64,000 nt of DNA from UBA6107 sp964459385 (lineage in GTDB: Bacteria; Chloroflexota; Anaerolineae; Anaerolineales; Anaerolineaceae): assembly GCA_964459385.1 (NCBI GenBank), contig CAYWLG010000004.1:124001-188000 (forward strand), given 5' to 3'. How positions within the stretch are numbered: the stretch's first letter is position 1; each line of letters starts with the position of its first letter. The notes beneath the pieces were generated by a model. That model was not told the origin of the DNA. It was given only the letters and a program-made list of their open reading frames with translations, and did not search any database. The position numbers were made by a program, and so were the translations under genes. Below are positions 34,928 to 43,135 of the stretch, one piece after another.

Positions 34928-35397
34928 TTTGGGGTTTCCTCAACGTTGGGCACGTCTTTGAAGGTCCAGTAACGGTTGGCAAAGTAGTTCCACAACATAA
35001 CGACCAGAATCACGAAAGCCAGGGTGAGGTTATGCCCGATAATGGTTGGGGTGAGGAAATTAGGAACAAGCCTTGCTGCCAGGGCGATCAGATGTTTCTC
35101 GATCAATGAGAACAAAATAGTGCGAATTCCCAGCCCGATCACATTCACCAGGGCAAATTGAATGAGCTGCTTCACGGCTGAGTTTTTACGTGTTTCCGGA
35201 TAGGTCCATAGGCGGTTCCAGATGAAGTTGTTGATCACCGCCAGCGTGAAGGAGATTGCTTGCGCGACCGCTGGGACGACGCCCAGTAGCGAAGCCAATA
35301 AGTTAAAAACGCCAAAGTCAACCACGGCGCCGCTGATACCCACCAGGGCGAAACGGATGAATCTTTTTCTTTCAAGCGAGTTGTTAAGGATCGTCAT
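34924..35397 (-). CDS. GtrA-family membrane protein
   Basis: A 157-aa protein with four membrane helices. FIRFALVGISGAVVDFGVFNLLA, then NNFIWNRLWTYPE, and a final NYFANRYWTFKDV are the GtrA hallmarks. GtrA proteins are thought to help flip or pass lipid-linked sugars across the membrane in O-antigen or teichoic-acid-like glycosylation. It follows the UDP-glucuronate decarboxylase-like gene by 4 nt and is read through into the URO-D-like gene. Role in envelope polysaccharide modification is inferred. Confidence 0.88.
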   Translation of the reverse strand: MTILNNSLERKRFIRFALVGISGAVVDFGVFNLLASLLGVVPAVAQAISFTLAVINNFIWNRLWTYPETRKNSAVKQLIQFALVNVIGLGIRTILFSLIEKHLIALAARLVPNFLTPTIIGHNLTLAFVILVVMLWNYFANRYWTFKDVPNVEETPK

Positions 35398-35401
35398 AGA
35401 A

Positions 35402-36352
35402 CTAGAGCTTTGCCTTAAAGTAGGCGATGGTCTTTTCGAGTCCGTTGAGCAAATTGACTTTGGGCTGCCAATCTAAGAGTTCCGTAGCGCGTTTGATGTC
35501 GGGTTGGCGGCGCTGTGGGTCGTCTCCGAGTCGTTTGGTCGGCTCGTATTGAATGCCTGCTTTGTTGCCGATGGTGCGGTTGATCTCTTCGGCGAACTGC
35601 AGAATGGTGATCTCGGCTGGGTTGCCAATGTTCACCGGGAAGTGTTCATCTGAAAGCAGCAGGCGATAGATGCCTTCGATCAGATCGTCTACGTAGCAAA
35701 AACTGCGTGTCTGGGATCCGTCACCATAAACCGTAACGGGTTCACCCTTGAGAGCCTGCAAAATAAAGTTGGGAACCACGCGTCCATCATCCAGGCGCAT
35801 GCGCGGCCCATAGGTATTAAATATGCGAACGATGCGTGTATCCAATTTATGAAAACGATGATAGGCCATTGTCAATGACTCGGCAAACCGCTTGGCTTCA
35901 TCGTAAACCGAGCGAAAGCCAACCGGGTCCGCGTGCCCCCAATAAGACTCTGATTGGGGATGAACTTCAGGGTCACCATAGATTTCGCTGGTGGAGGCAA
36001 GCAAAAAGCGTGCATTATTGGCTTTGGCGACCCCCAGTGTGTTGTGGGTGCCCAGTGCGCCCGCTTTCATCGTTTGGATGGGCAGGTTGGGATAGCTAAA
36101 AGGGGACTGCGGATTGGGGCTGGCAGGGGAAGCAAAATGCATCACTGCATCGAGCTTTCCGGGAACGAAGATGTAATTGGATACATCATGGCGAAAAAAT
36201 TCAAAATGAGGATTCCCTGATAAATGGGCAATGTTTTCCGGGCTGCCGGTGACGAAATTATCCATGCCGACCACCTGGTGGCCTTCATCCAGAAGTCGGT
36301 CACAAAGGTGTGAACCCAAAAAACCTGCTGCGCCTGTCACAAGAATACGCAT
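35402..36352 (-). CDS. UDP-glucuronate decarboxylase-like NAD-dependent epimerase
   Basis: A 316-aa extended SDR enzyme. The NAD site is GAAGFLGSH, and the catalytic pair is Tyr and Lys in SVYDEAKRFAE. YGDPEVHPQSESYWG and RIFNTYGPRM match UDP-glucuronate decarboxylases (UXS), which form UDP-xylose; dTDP-glucose 4,6-dehydratase-type activity is less likely. The start at MRILVTG is chosen over an upstream in-frame ATG because AGGAG precedes it by 5 nt. It lies between the G5 lipoprotein and gtrA, fitting sugar-nucleotide supply for a polysaccharide. Confidence 0.88.
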   Translation of the reverse strand: MRILVTGAAGFLGSHLCDRLLDEGHQVVGMDNFVTGSPENIAHLSGNPHFEFFRHDVSNYIFVPGKLDAVMHFASPASPNPQSPFSYPNLPIQTMKAGALGTHNTLGVAKANNARFLLASTSEIYGDPEVHPQSESYWGHADPVGFRSVYDEAKRFAESLTMAYHRFHKLDTRIVRIFNTYGPRMRLDDGRVVPNFILQALKGEPVTVYGDGSQTRSFCYVDDLIEGIYRLLLSDEHFPVNIGNPAEITILQFAEEINRTIGNKAGIQYEPTKRLGDDPQRRQPDIKRATELLDWQPKVNLLNGLEKTIAYFKAKL

Positions 36353-36368
36353 ATATGCTCCTAAATAA

Positions 36369-37925
36369 TTATTTCCAATCAATCTTGCTGATCGAGCCAT
36401 CACCGGTGATCTGATTGATCGCCGCAGTGTCGGGGTGGATCAGCAACAAATTGCCGTTGGCGATGAACGCGATGAACTGCGCACCATTGTTTTGGATAGG
36501 GGACCAGACAACTTTTTGCGGCTCCAATCCGCTCCCCCCTTCATTTGGGTAGAGTTTCTTTGAATTTGAGCCATCTCGATCCATGACAGAGAGATTATAA
36601 CCGCTTGTTTCGCTTTGGTCGGGCAAGATGGCAGAAAGATAGGCAATTTGCAACTTATTGTCATTGGCAGGGGCAACGCTTGGATAGGCGAAAAGACCGG
36701 TATTCGCCTGTAACACCAGCGGAAAAGATTGGCTGGTCAGTATCCCGTTTAAAGAATAGCTATTACTATTTTGAGTTGAATCGGGCAGTACTGTATATAA
36801 GACAGAATGACCATCCGCCCAGGCAATACCGGGCACCCAGGCCCAGTCCCCTGAAGTTTGATAGGGTGAAAACTCTACCAAGGGGGTAAGCGTGCCGGCT
36901 TTGGAATCCACCAGGCCAACGCTGTCGGGACGGGCGTAGGCGATCTCAGAGTTGTCGGGTGACCACAGAAAGTCGGTTCCCCACCAGCCATAAATACCAC
37001 CTGAGTTGGCTTCAAGCACGGTCTTGGAATTGATGACAGAGCCGTCTTCACCAAATTGCAGCACTTGCAGGTCATTGTTGGCCTGCCAGCCCGGCGCGGT
37101 ACTTCTGTATTCCACGGTGGAGTAGGCGACCATATTTGTTTTGTTGGGCACCCATTCGGCGTAGTTGACAACGTTTTTGACCCCCAGCGAGATAGGTTCT
37201 GGGTTAGGCTCTTCCAAACTGGCGATCCACAGCGAATTGATGGTTTGTTTTTCATCTGTGCCTGCTGAGCGGCTGAAAAGGAGCCATTTTCGATCGGGTG
37301 AAATGGCAAATATCCTGCCATCCAGATCGCCCGTACTTATCACCGCACGACGATTGCCGGTGTTGGCTTCCATTACCCAGGCATTGGAAGAAGATATATA
37401 GGCGATGAGCCCGGTGATCTCAACTGCTTTGAAGCTGGACTGTACGCCCAGCATGATGATCTCAGGTTTGGCAGTTTGAATCGTCTCGATCTTGCTGACA
37501 GTTCTGGAAACTTCCACGCCATCTTCTGACAAGACCCGATAGGTGATATTTTGCACGCCATTTACCCCAGCCTGGATCAGCACTTGTTGCCCGGCCGGCA
37601 TGGATTCATTTTTGATGGTTTGGCTTTCAAAGGGTAGCGATTTTTCTTCGACCGAGTAGCTTTCACTCACCCGCGTGACCTTGAGAGTGGCGTCATTTTG
37701 TAAAACGGTGTCCAGTCCGGGCTCTACCCGATCCAGCGGGCCGAGCGAAAGCGATAGCTCACCCAATGTCTGGCGCACAGTGGTGTTTAGCGGCAACTCG
37801 ATCTGATCGGTCTGCCCGTCATGAGAGACAGAAATGGATATGCTGGGAGTTTTTGTTGAAACGGCTGTACAACCTGCCAGAAAAAAAATCAAAACAATCG
37901 AGAAAGAAAAAAGAATGCGTTTCAT
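36369..37925 (-). CDS. Lipoprotein with DUF348, G5 and beta-propeller-like domains
   Basis: A 518-aa envelope protein. The start MKRILFSFSIVLIFFLAGC is a lipoprotein signal with lipobox LAGC. A ubiquitin-like DUF348 segment follows (about 33-90), then a G5 domain (about 95-165; QQVLIQAGVNGVQNITYRVL and VEVSRTVS). The remainder (about 170-518) shows repeated SPDRKWLLFSR-like and WSPDNSEIAYARP-like blades of a TolB/WD40-type propeller. DUF348-G5 pairs are cell-surface, glycan-associated modules. The frame extends to 37958, but the signal peptide begins at 37925. It heads the operon for the UXS-like enzyme, GtrA and others. Confidence 0.82.
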   Translation of the reverse strand: MKRILFSFSIVLIFFLAGCTAVSTKTPSISISVSHDGQTDQIELPLNTTVRQTLGELSLSLGPLDRVEPGLDTVLQNDATLKVTRVSESYSVEEKSLPFESQTIKNESMPAGQQVLIQAGVNGVQNITYRVLSEDGVEVSRTVSKIETIQTAKPEIIMLGVQSSFKAVEITGLIAYISSSNAWVMEANTGNRRAVISTGDLDGRIFAISPDRKWLLFSRSAGTDEKQTINSLWIASLEEPNPEPISLGVKNVVNYAEWVPNKTNMVAYSTVEYRSTAPGWQANNDLQVLQFGEDGSVINSKTVLEANSGGIYGWWGTDFLWSPDNSEIAYARPDSVGLVDSKAGTLTPLVEFSPYQTSGDWAWVPGIAWADGHSVLYTVLPDSTQNSNSYSLNGILTSQSFPLVLQANTGLFAYPSVAPANDNKLQIAYLSAILPDQSETSGYNLSVMDRDGSNSKKLYPNEGGSGLEPQKVVWSPIQNNGAQFIAFIANGNLLLIHPDTAAINQITGDGSISKIDWK

Positions 37926-37939
37926 TGTTTTGAAATCTT

Positions 37940-37968
37940 TTGGGAGATGACCCTTCATCGGTTATAAT
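37940..37968 (+). promoter_or_regulatory. scpB-rluB promoter
   Basis: TTGGGA (37940-37945) and a perfect TATAAT (37963-37968) with a 17-nt spacer predict a start near 37975, 26 nt before the scpB ATG. No ribosome-binding site is obvious in that leader. Confidence 0.6.
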
Positions 37969-37992
37969 TCACAGACTAAATTCAATTTGACT

Positions 37993-38001
37993 ATTATAGC
38001 A
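37993..38001 (-). promoter_or_regulatory. Extended -10 for the G5 lipoprotein operon
   Basis: On the minus strand TGC-TATAAT occurs, overlapping the scpB start codon. It predicts transcription from near 37986 toward the lipoprotein gene. The divergent promoters therefore overlap and may compete. Confidence 0.5.
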
Positions 38002-38576
38002 TGACTGAAAACGAGACTGAACAACTAGAGAACACAAATATCAGAGTAAGGGTCGAGGCGCTGCTCTTTGTCGCTTCTGGCCCTGTCACGTCTGCGCAGA
38101 TGGCGGAAGCACTGCAGGTGGATGTCAAAGAGGTTGAGCAGACTTTAACCGAGCTACAGGCTGATTATGAGATAAACAGAGGCATCGCTTTGCAATGGCA
38201 TGGCGGGCGAGTTCAGTTAACTACGTCGGCAGCCTGCGCCGCCGATGTGGAGAATTTCTTGGGCCTTGAGGCGCTTTCGCGCTTGAGCCGTGCCTCAGTT
38301 GAAACGATGGCCATTATTGCTTACCGGCAGCCGATTTCAAGACCAGGCATTGATGCCATCCGTGGTGTGAGCAGCGATGGTGTGATCAAAAATCTGCTGG
38401 GTAAGGGCTTGATTCAGGAAGTAGGCCGCGCTGATGGGCCAGGCCGCCCGATCCTTTTTGCCACCACCACTGACTTTTTACAACATTTTGGATTGGCCTC
38501 CCTGGATCAACTGCCGCCCTTCGAAGTTCCTGTTGAGGAATCGACCGAACCTCAGAACAATATTCTAAAGGATTAG
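38001..38576 (+). CDS. scpB: Segregation and condensation protein B
   Basis: Kleisin-associated winged-helix protein that works with ScpA and SMC in chromosome condensation. The 191-aa protein has VRVEALLFVASGPVTSAQMAEAL and the signature LSRASVETMAIIAYRQPISRPGIDAIRGVSSDGVI split over two winged helices. The acidic tail is short. It precedes rluB by 4 nt, the usual scpB-rluB pairing, but scpA is not next to it and its own promoter is directly upstream. Confidence 0.95.
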   Translation: MTENETEQLENTNIRVRVEALLFVASGPVTSAQMAEALQVDVKEVEQTLTELQADYEINRGIALQWHGGRVQLTTSAACAADVENFLGLEALSRLSRASVETMAIIAYRQPISRPGIDAIRGVSSDGVIKNLLGKGLIQEVGRADGPGRPILFATTTDFLQHFGLASLDQLPPFEVPVEESTEPQNNILKD

Positions 38577-38580
38577 TAAA

Positions 38581-39423
38581 GTGGAAGAACGCATACAAAA
38601 GATATTGGCTCGTGTGGGTTATGGTTCGCGTCGTTCCTGCGAAGAATTGATCTTGGCCGGGCGTGTATTGGTGAACGGTAAAAAAGCTGAACTGGGGCAA
38701 AAAGCAGATCAGGCCACGGACAAAATTGAAGTGGATCGAACGCAAATTCCGCAGGCTGTGGCCTTTCGTTATGTCGCCTATAACAAACCGCGTTTTGTTT
38801 TGTGTGATAAAGTACTGGGTGATGATCGCCGCACGGTTTTTGATATGGTGCCCGGCGGGCAGGAGCTTTCCATCATCGGGCGTCTCGATTTTGAGAGCGA
38901 AGGGCTGGTGATCCTTTCCAACGATGGCGATCTGGTGAACAGGCTTACGCATCCGCGCTATGAGCATGAGAAGGAGTACAAAGTCTTGTTGTCTTCTCGT
39001 CCAGATGCCAAGCAATTGGACGCCTGGAGGCGTGGTATTGTGTTGGAAGATGGGCACCGTACTTCAGGGGCTGAGGTTCGCATTGATACCATGCTCGGCA
39101 AGGGTGTGTGGCTACGAATTGTCATGAAAGAGGGCCACAAACGCCAGATCCGCGAGACTGCTAAAACGCTTGGTCTATTTGTGGTACGCATTTTGCGCAT
39201 TCGCATTGGCACTCTGAGACTGGGCACTTTAAAATCAGGCGAATACCGTGAGCTGACAGAAAGTGAAGTGAAATCTCTCAAGGAAGGAAAGAAAGAGGCT
39301 GCCTCCGCACCGAGAAAAACCAGAAGTTTTAACCGTTCTGGCGGCAAAGAGAAGCCTTCTCGATCAGAAAAGCCACGCGAAAATGCCTCTAAACCTTTTA
39401 CTAGAAAAAAGAAACCAGACTAA
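38581..39423 (+). CDS. rluB: RluB-type rRNA pseudouridine synthase
   Basis: Isomerises a uridine in 23S rRNA. Starts at a GTG. An S4 RNA-binding domain (residues 1-60; VGYGSRRSCEELILAGRVLVNG) is followed by the catalytic RsuA/RluB domain, with the active-site Asp in GRLDFESEGL, then EKEYKV and GHKRQIRET. The last 50 or so residues are a Lys/Arg/Ser-rich tail, probably disordered and RNA-binding. The hairpin at the stop codon serves as terminator. Confidence 0.93.
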   Translation: MEERIQKILARVGYGSRRSCEELILAGRVLVNGKKAELGQKADQATDKIEVDRTQIPQAVAFRYVAYNKPRFVLCDKVLGDDRRTVFDMVPGGQELSIIGRLDFESEGLVILSNDGDLVNRLTHPRYEHEKEYKVLLSSRPDAKQLDAWRRGIVLEDGHRTSGAEVRIDTMLGKGVWLRIVMKEGHKRQIRETAKTLGLFVVRILRIRIGTLRLGTLKSGEYRELTESEVKSLKEGKKEAASAPRKTRSFNRSGGKEKPSRSEKPRENASKPFTRKKKPD

Positions 39424-39442
39424 AATCTGGTTTCTTTTTTCT
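39403..39442. terminator. Bidirectional terminator overlapping rluB stop
   Basis: A perfect 17-bp stem (AGAAAAAAGAAACCAGA / TCTGGTTTCTTTTTTCT) with loop CTAAAA spans the rluB stop codon. T-rich strands in both directions suit the convergent genes. Confidence 0.92.
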
Positions 39443-39444
39443 CT

Positions 39445-40146
39445 TTACTTTAGTTTGATCTTTGAGCCGATCAATTCAGCTACAGGCTCGTAGTCGAAAT
39501 TGACCTCTTTGGCTTTTTTGCGGATAAAGTCTTTTACTTTCTCGGTGGTGGTGTAAGGAACCGGTGAGCCTTCTCCCTCGACCGTGGCCTTGGCGTTGGT
39601 GAACAGTAATACCGCCAGGGGATCGCAGTGATCCTTGCCGACACCCAGTTTGAGCAGATAGCGCTCTACATCTTCTGTCGAATATTTAGCTTCATTAATG
39701 GGTTTGCCCAGCCCTTCTTGCCCGAAGATCTTCAAAAAGATGTTCCCACCGGTCTGTTTCCACTGTTTTCTGCTTTCATCATATTTAAGAATACCGTTTT
39801 GATCGTAAGGCAGCAAAGTGATCACACCGGCAGGCCCCACCAGTAAATGCGGAATATCGGTGGCAAAGTGATAAAGGGTGTACTTATCGTCCAGCCCTTT
39901 CAGTGCCTGAGTGATAATCTCATCTGGCCGGGGCGATTTTCCCCAGCGATTGATGAAAAAATTACCCACCTGAAACATGATAAATCCCACGATCAGCGAG
40001 GCAAAAGTCCAGGCCAGGTATTGCCCTTCAGTGTCTTTGAAAGAGAAATACATGCCAATGGCCAAAATGACCAGACTGCCAATGGAGGTTATCTGACCGA
40101 TCTTGCTGTTGCGTTTGATAAGTTTTTCGTTTGCGATGACTTTCAT
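39445..40146 (-). CDS. Membrane protein with NERD-like cytoplasmic domain
   Basis: A 233-aa protein with two close membrane helices (residues about 20-62) and a soluble C-terminal domain. HFATDIPHLLVGPAGVITLLPYDQNG resembles the start of a NERD-type nuclease-related fold, though key catalytic residues are not clear. The frame opens at 40290 but lacks a ribosome-binding site there; AAGGAAGG precedes the ATG at 40146. It follows plsX by 10 nt, so it is co-transcribed with phospholipid synthesis. Function unknown. Confidence 0.65.
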   Translation of the reverse strand: MKVIANEKLIKRNSKIGQITSIGSLVILAIGMYFSFKDTEGQYLAWTFASLIVGFIMFQVGNFFINRWGKSPRPDEIITQALKGLDDKYTLYHFATDIPHLLVGPAGVITLLPYDQNGILKYDESRKQWKQTGGNIFLKIFGQEGLGKPINEAKYSTEDVERYLLKLGVGKDHCDPLAVLLFTNAKATVEGEGSPVPYTTTEKVKDFIRKKAKEVNFDYEPVAELIGSKIKLK

Positions 40147-40156
40147 GCAGCCTTCC

Positions 40157-41152
40157 TTATTGCAAAATAGTTTGAATTTCTGTGCGCATTGCATCGAGCA
40201 ATTTGGCATCCAGCGTGCGCCTGGCCAACAACACTGCTGAAACCAGCGCGCGCGCATCTGAACGTCCGTGGCCGATGAAAACAGGGCCATTCACACCCAG
40301 GAGCATGGCAGCTCCCACCTCGGCAGGGTCCATCTTCGTTTTTAGTACCTGAAAGGCCGATTTGGCCAGCAAATAACCGATTTTGGAAAGGAAAGAGGCG
40401 GAGATACTGTCTTTGAGCAGGTCTGTGATGAATTTAGCCACGGCCTCACTGGTTTTCAAGAAGACATTGCCAGAAAACCCATCCGCGACCAACACATCGA
40501 TTTTACCTGCGTAAACTTCTTTGGGCTCCACGTTGCCATAGAAATTGAGCTTGCTTTCTTTCAGCAATGGGTAGGTGCCTTTGATCAGTTCATTGCCTTT
40601 GCCAGCCTCTTCGCCGTTGGCTAACAGGCCAACTTTGGGTGAAGCGATCTTTAAAACGGTTTTGGCATAGACGGACCCCATTACGGCGAATTCAACCAAA
40701 AATTCTGGCCGGCAGTCGGCATTGGCGCCGGTGTCGAGAAAAACACAGCGCCCGGTCTTGGTGGGGATGAAGCTGCTCAATGCAGGCCGGCTGATGCCCT
40801 GAACTCTGCGCAGAATGGTCACGGCGTTGAAATATGCGCCGCCTGTGTTCCCGGCGGTGACAAAAGCTTCCGCTTTGCCGTCTTTGACCAAATTTAAGCC
40901 GACGGCCATTGAATTATTGGGCTTTTTGCGGGCCGAATCCACTGGTTTATCGCTCATCTCAACGATATCGGGAGCATCTACGATGTCAAATACTTCATTA
41001 CTGAGGTTCAATTCAGCAATTTTCTCTTCGATCAGATCCTTTTTGCCAACCAGGATCACAGATTCATTGTATTGTTTTTTTAGCTGCACTGCTGCCAAAA
41101 TCTCTGGAACCGGGTATTCGTCACTTCCCATTGCATCAAGAACGATTGCCAT
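40157..41152 (-). CDS. plsX: Phosphate acyltransferase PlsX
   Basis: Converts acyl-ACP to acyl phosphate, which PlsY uses to acylate glycerol 3-phosphate, the entry to phospholipid synthesis. The 331-aa protein has the N-terminal IVLDAMGSDEYPVPEI, SADSARKKPNNSMAVGL-like (VDSARKKPNNSMAVGL), AFVTAGNTGG and VGLLANGEEAGKGNEL, all typical of PlsX. No rpmF or fab genes accompany it; instead the NERD-like membrane gene follows. It is divergent from the tRNA gene. Confidence 0.95.
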   Translation of the reverse strand: MAIVLDAMGSDEYPVPEILAAVQLKKQYNESVILVGKKDLIEEKIAELNLSNEVFDIVDAPDIVEMSDKPVDSARKKPNNSMAVGLNLVKDGKAEAFVTAGNTGGAYFNAVTILRRVQGISRPALSSFIPTKTGRCVFLDTGANADCRPEFLVEFAVMGSVYAKTVLKIASPKVGLLANGEEAGKGNELIKGTYPLLKESKLNFYGNVEPKEVYAGKIDVLVADGFSGNVFLKTSEAVAKFITDLLKDSISASFLSKIGYLLAKSAFQVLKTKMDPAEVGAAMLLGVNGPVFIGHGRSDARALVSAVLLARRTLDAKLLDAMRTEIQTILQ

Positions 41153-41198
41153 ATTTTTTCCTCACTGAAATAATATCTGCGAAACACGATTGAATTGC

Positions 41199-41226
41199 TT
41201 GACAGGCACGGATTGCCGATTATAAT
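41199..41226 (+). promoter_or_regulatory. tRNA-Leu promoter
   Basis: Perfect TTGACA (41199-41204) and perfect TATAAT (41221-41226) with a 16-nt spacer. The start near 41233 is a few bases before the tRNA 5' end. Confidence 0.9.
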
Positions 41227-41238
41227 AACGAAGCAATT

Positions 41239-41320
41239 GCGCTGGTGCTGGAACTGGCAGACAGGCATGGTTGAGGGCCATGTGGCGCAAGCCGTGGGGG
41301 TTCAAGTCCCCCCCAGCGCA
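41239..41320 (+). tRNA. tRNA-Leu (anticodon GAG)
   Basis: An 82-nt class II tRNA. Acceptor stem GCGCTGG / CCAGCGC (seven pairs), anticodon stem CATGG / CCATG around loop TTGAGGG (anticodon GAG at positions 34-36), variable arm stem GGC-GCAA-GCC, and T arm GGGGG-TTCAAGT-CCCCC. Discriminator A, as expected for leucine. CCA is not encoded (CTG follows), so it is added enzymatically. It reads CUC and CUU codons. Confidence 0.96.
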
Positions 41321-41333
41321 CTGATAAAGAAAG

Positions 41334-41357
41334 AGCCGTAAGCACGGCTTCTTTTTT
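41334..41357. terminator. Terminator after tRNA-Leu
   Basis: A 6-bp stem (AGCCGT / ACGGCT) with AAGC loop, followed by CTTTTTTT. On the minus strand an A/T-rich flank may help end the prenyl synthase operon. Confidence 0.85.
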
Positions 41358-41370
41358 TATTAAAGGGCAG

Positions 41371-42342
41371 TTACATTTTTCGTTCAATAATAAAATCAGT
41401 CAATGCAGACAAAGTGCGTTTTTCTTCGCACTCTGGAAATTCGCCCAGGCAGGCTTGGGCTGCCATCACCAGTTGGTGGGCATCTGCAAGTGATTTTGCG
41501 ATCGCCTCGCTGGCAGCAATATCTTTTACCAGCCGGGCGATTTCTTCATCCTCGGTGATGCATTTGCCTTCGAGCAGGCGGGCGATCATTGGGTCGTCTG
41601 TGTGATCCTGAATGTAGTAAAGCACTGGCAGAGTGATCAGTCCCTGGCGAAGGTCGCCGCCGGTTGGTTTGCCAACCTTGCTTTCGTCCCCAACGTAATC
41701 GAGCACGTCATCAATGATCTGAAAAGCCATTCCCAGCGAATAACCGAATTTTCGCAACTGTTCTACCTTGTGCTCATCAGCATTGCTTAAAATGGCGGCC
41801 GATTTTGCGGATGTTTCAAACAATGAAGCTGTCTTGGCGTAAATGCGACTTTCGTAATCTTCATGGCTGGTATTGCATGGGCTGGTGAAAAGCTGATTGA
41901 TCTCTCCGTTAACGATGACGGTTAGTGTGCGGGAAAAAAGTTCGATCACTTCCAGATTATTGGTTTTGGAGGCAAGAACGGCAGAGCACGAGAACAAAAA
42001 GTCTCCGGTGAGCACGGTGGCAGCAGGGGACCATTTGGAGTTCAGGGTGGGAATACCGCGACGCAACAAGGCGCCATCGATCAGATCGTCATGCACCAGG
42101 GTGGCCGTATGCAGCAATTCAATGGCTGTGGCCAGGTTAAGCAACTTGTCTTTTTGCCCGTTTAGCATATCTCCAATCAAGAGGATGATCATGGGGCGAA
42201 CGCGCTTGCCACCTGATGAGAGCAGCACCTTCAGGGCTGATTTCAAATCCTGATGATAATTGTCTGCCTGCGCGAGCATTAAGTTCTCAACCAGGTTGAT
42301 GTCTTCTTGAATATTCATGGGAATTTGGAATGATGAGATCAA
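41371..42342 (-). CDS. Polyprenyl diphosphate synthase
   Basis: All-alpha isoprenoid synthase (323 aa) that extends farnesyl or geranyl diphosphate with IPP. Both Asp-rich motifs are present: first HDDLIDGALLRRG and second DDVLDYVGDE, plus SSGGKRVRPM at the N-terminus. Small residues before the first motif (TATLV) suggest a medium or long chain, as for quinone side chains or carrier lipids. It overlaps tatD by 4 nt at its start and is third in the pgm-tatD-prenyl synthase operon. Confidence 0.9.
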   Translation of the reverse strand: MISSFQIPMNIQEDINLVENLMLAQADNYHQDLKSALKVLLSSGGKRVRPMIILLIGDMLNGQKDKLLNLATAIELLHTATLVHDDLIDGALLRRGIPTLNSKWSPAATVLTGDFLFSCSAVLASKTNNLEVIELFSRTLTVIVNGEINQLFTSPCNTSHEDYESRIYAKTASLFETSAKSAAILSNADEHKVEQLRKFGYSLGMAFQIIDDVLDYVGDESKVGKPTGGDLRQGLITLPVLYYIQDHTDDPMIARLLEGKCITEDEEIARLVKDIAASEAIAKSLADAHQLVMAAQACLGEFPECEEKRTLSALTDFIIERKM

Positions 42343-43133
42343 TTCGGCCTGTCCTGTAAAAACATTTTATTACTATTTTGTAGTATTTGTTCGCATAAAT
42401 CTGATTCGGTCGTTCCGCGCAGTTCGGCCAGCACGGGGCTGACCCATTTTAGAAAGCCTGGCTCATTGCGTTTTCCGCGCTGTGGCACTGGCGCGAGGTA
42501 GGGAGCATCTGTTTCAAGCAGAATTGCTTCTGCGACTACGGTTGAAAAGACCTCTTTTTTTACCGCTGCATTTTTATAGGTGAGCGGGCCACCCACCCCA
42601 AGCATAAACCCTAGCGCTATGGATTCGTTTGCCTGCTCCAGGTTGCCCTCAAATGCGTGAAAGGCGCCCAGGGTTCTGTTTATTATTGCCGAGCCGGCCA
42701 GCCATTCCTTTATTAACACCAAGATATCTGCCATAGATTCTCTGCTGTGCAAAATGACCGGCTTTCGGCGCTCCTCTGCAATGTGGAGCATTTTGTTCAG
42801 CAGATCTTTTTGTTTGTCTTTATCAAGTGGTTCATGATAATAATCCAGGCCGATCTCTCCAATTGCGACCACCTTGGGATGACGGCTGAGAGATTCAATG
42901 ATTTCCAGGTCGCCAGCCTTAATTTGATGCCATTCGGTCGGATGAATGCCTACCGCCGCATAGAGCTGGGGAAAACGCTCGGCCATTTCAACAGCTTTCT
43001 GGCTGGAGTCAGCATCCCAAGCGGGAACGATGATCTTGCTGACGCCAGCCAGACGGGCATTTTCGAGAACTGCATCCAGATCTTGCTCAAAAGAGGAATG
43101 ATTCAGATGGCAGTGTGTGTCAAAGAATTCCAA
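42339..43133 (-). CDS. tatD: TatD-family metal-dependent DNase
   Basis: A 264-aa barrel hydrolase with the metal-binding start FDTHCHLNH, the second-metal and active-site glutamate in IGEIGLDYYHEP, the histidines HSRES and GAFHAFEG, and the closing ETDAPYLAPVPQRGKRNEP. All match TatD/YcfH 3'-5' DNases. The start codon is TTG at 43133; no ATG fits the conserved N-terminus. It lies 2 nt after pgm and overlaps the prenyl synthase gene. Confidence 0.92.
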   Translation of the reverse strand: MEFFDTHCHLNHSSFEQDLDAVLENARLAGVSKIIVPAWDADSSQKAVEMAERFPQLYAAVGIHPTEWHQIKAGDLEIIESLSRHPKVVAIGEIGLDYYHEPLDKDKQKDLLNKMLHIAEERRKPVILHSRESMADILVLIKEWLAGSAIINRTLGAFHAFEGNLEQANESIALGFMLGVGGPLTYKNAAVKKEVFSTVVAEAILLETDAPYLAPVPQRGKRNEPGFLKWVSPVLAELRGTTESDLCEQILQNSNKMFLQDRPN

Positions 43134-43135
43134 GT

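Noticed and set aside
35402..36352. Epimerase as the missing ceramide reductase (CerR)
   Set aside because: Its motifs (YGDPEVHPQ, SVYDEAK, RIFNTYGPRM) fit UDP-glucuronate decarboxylase and its operon is for polysaccharide, so it is not used to support the sphingolipid idea.
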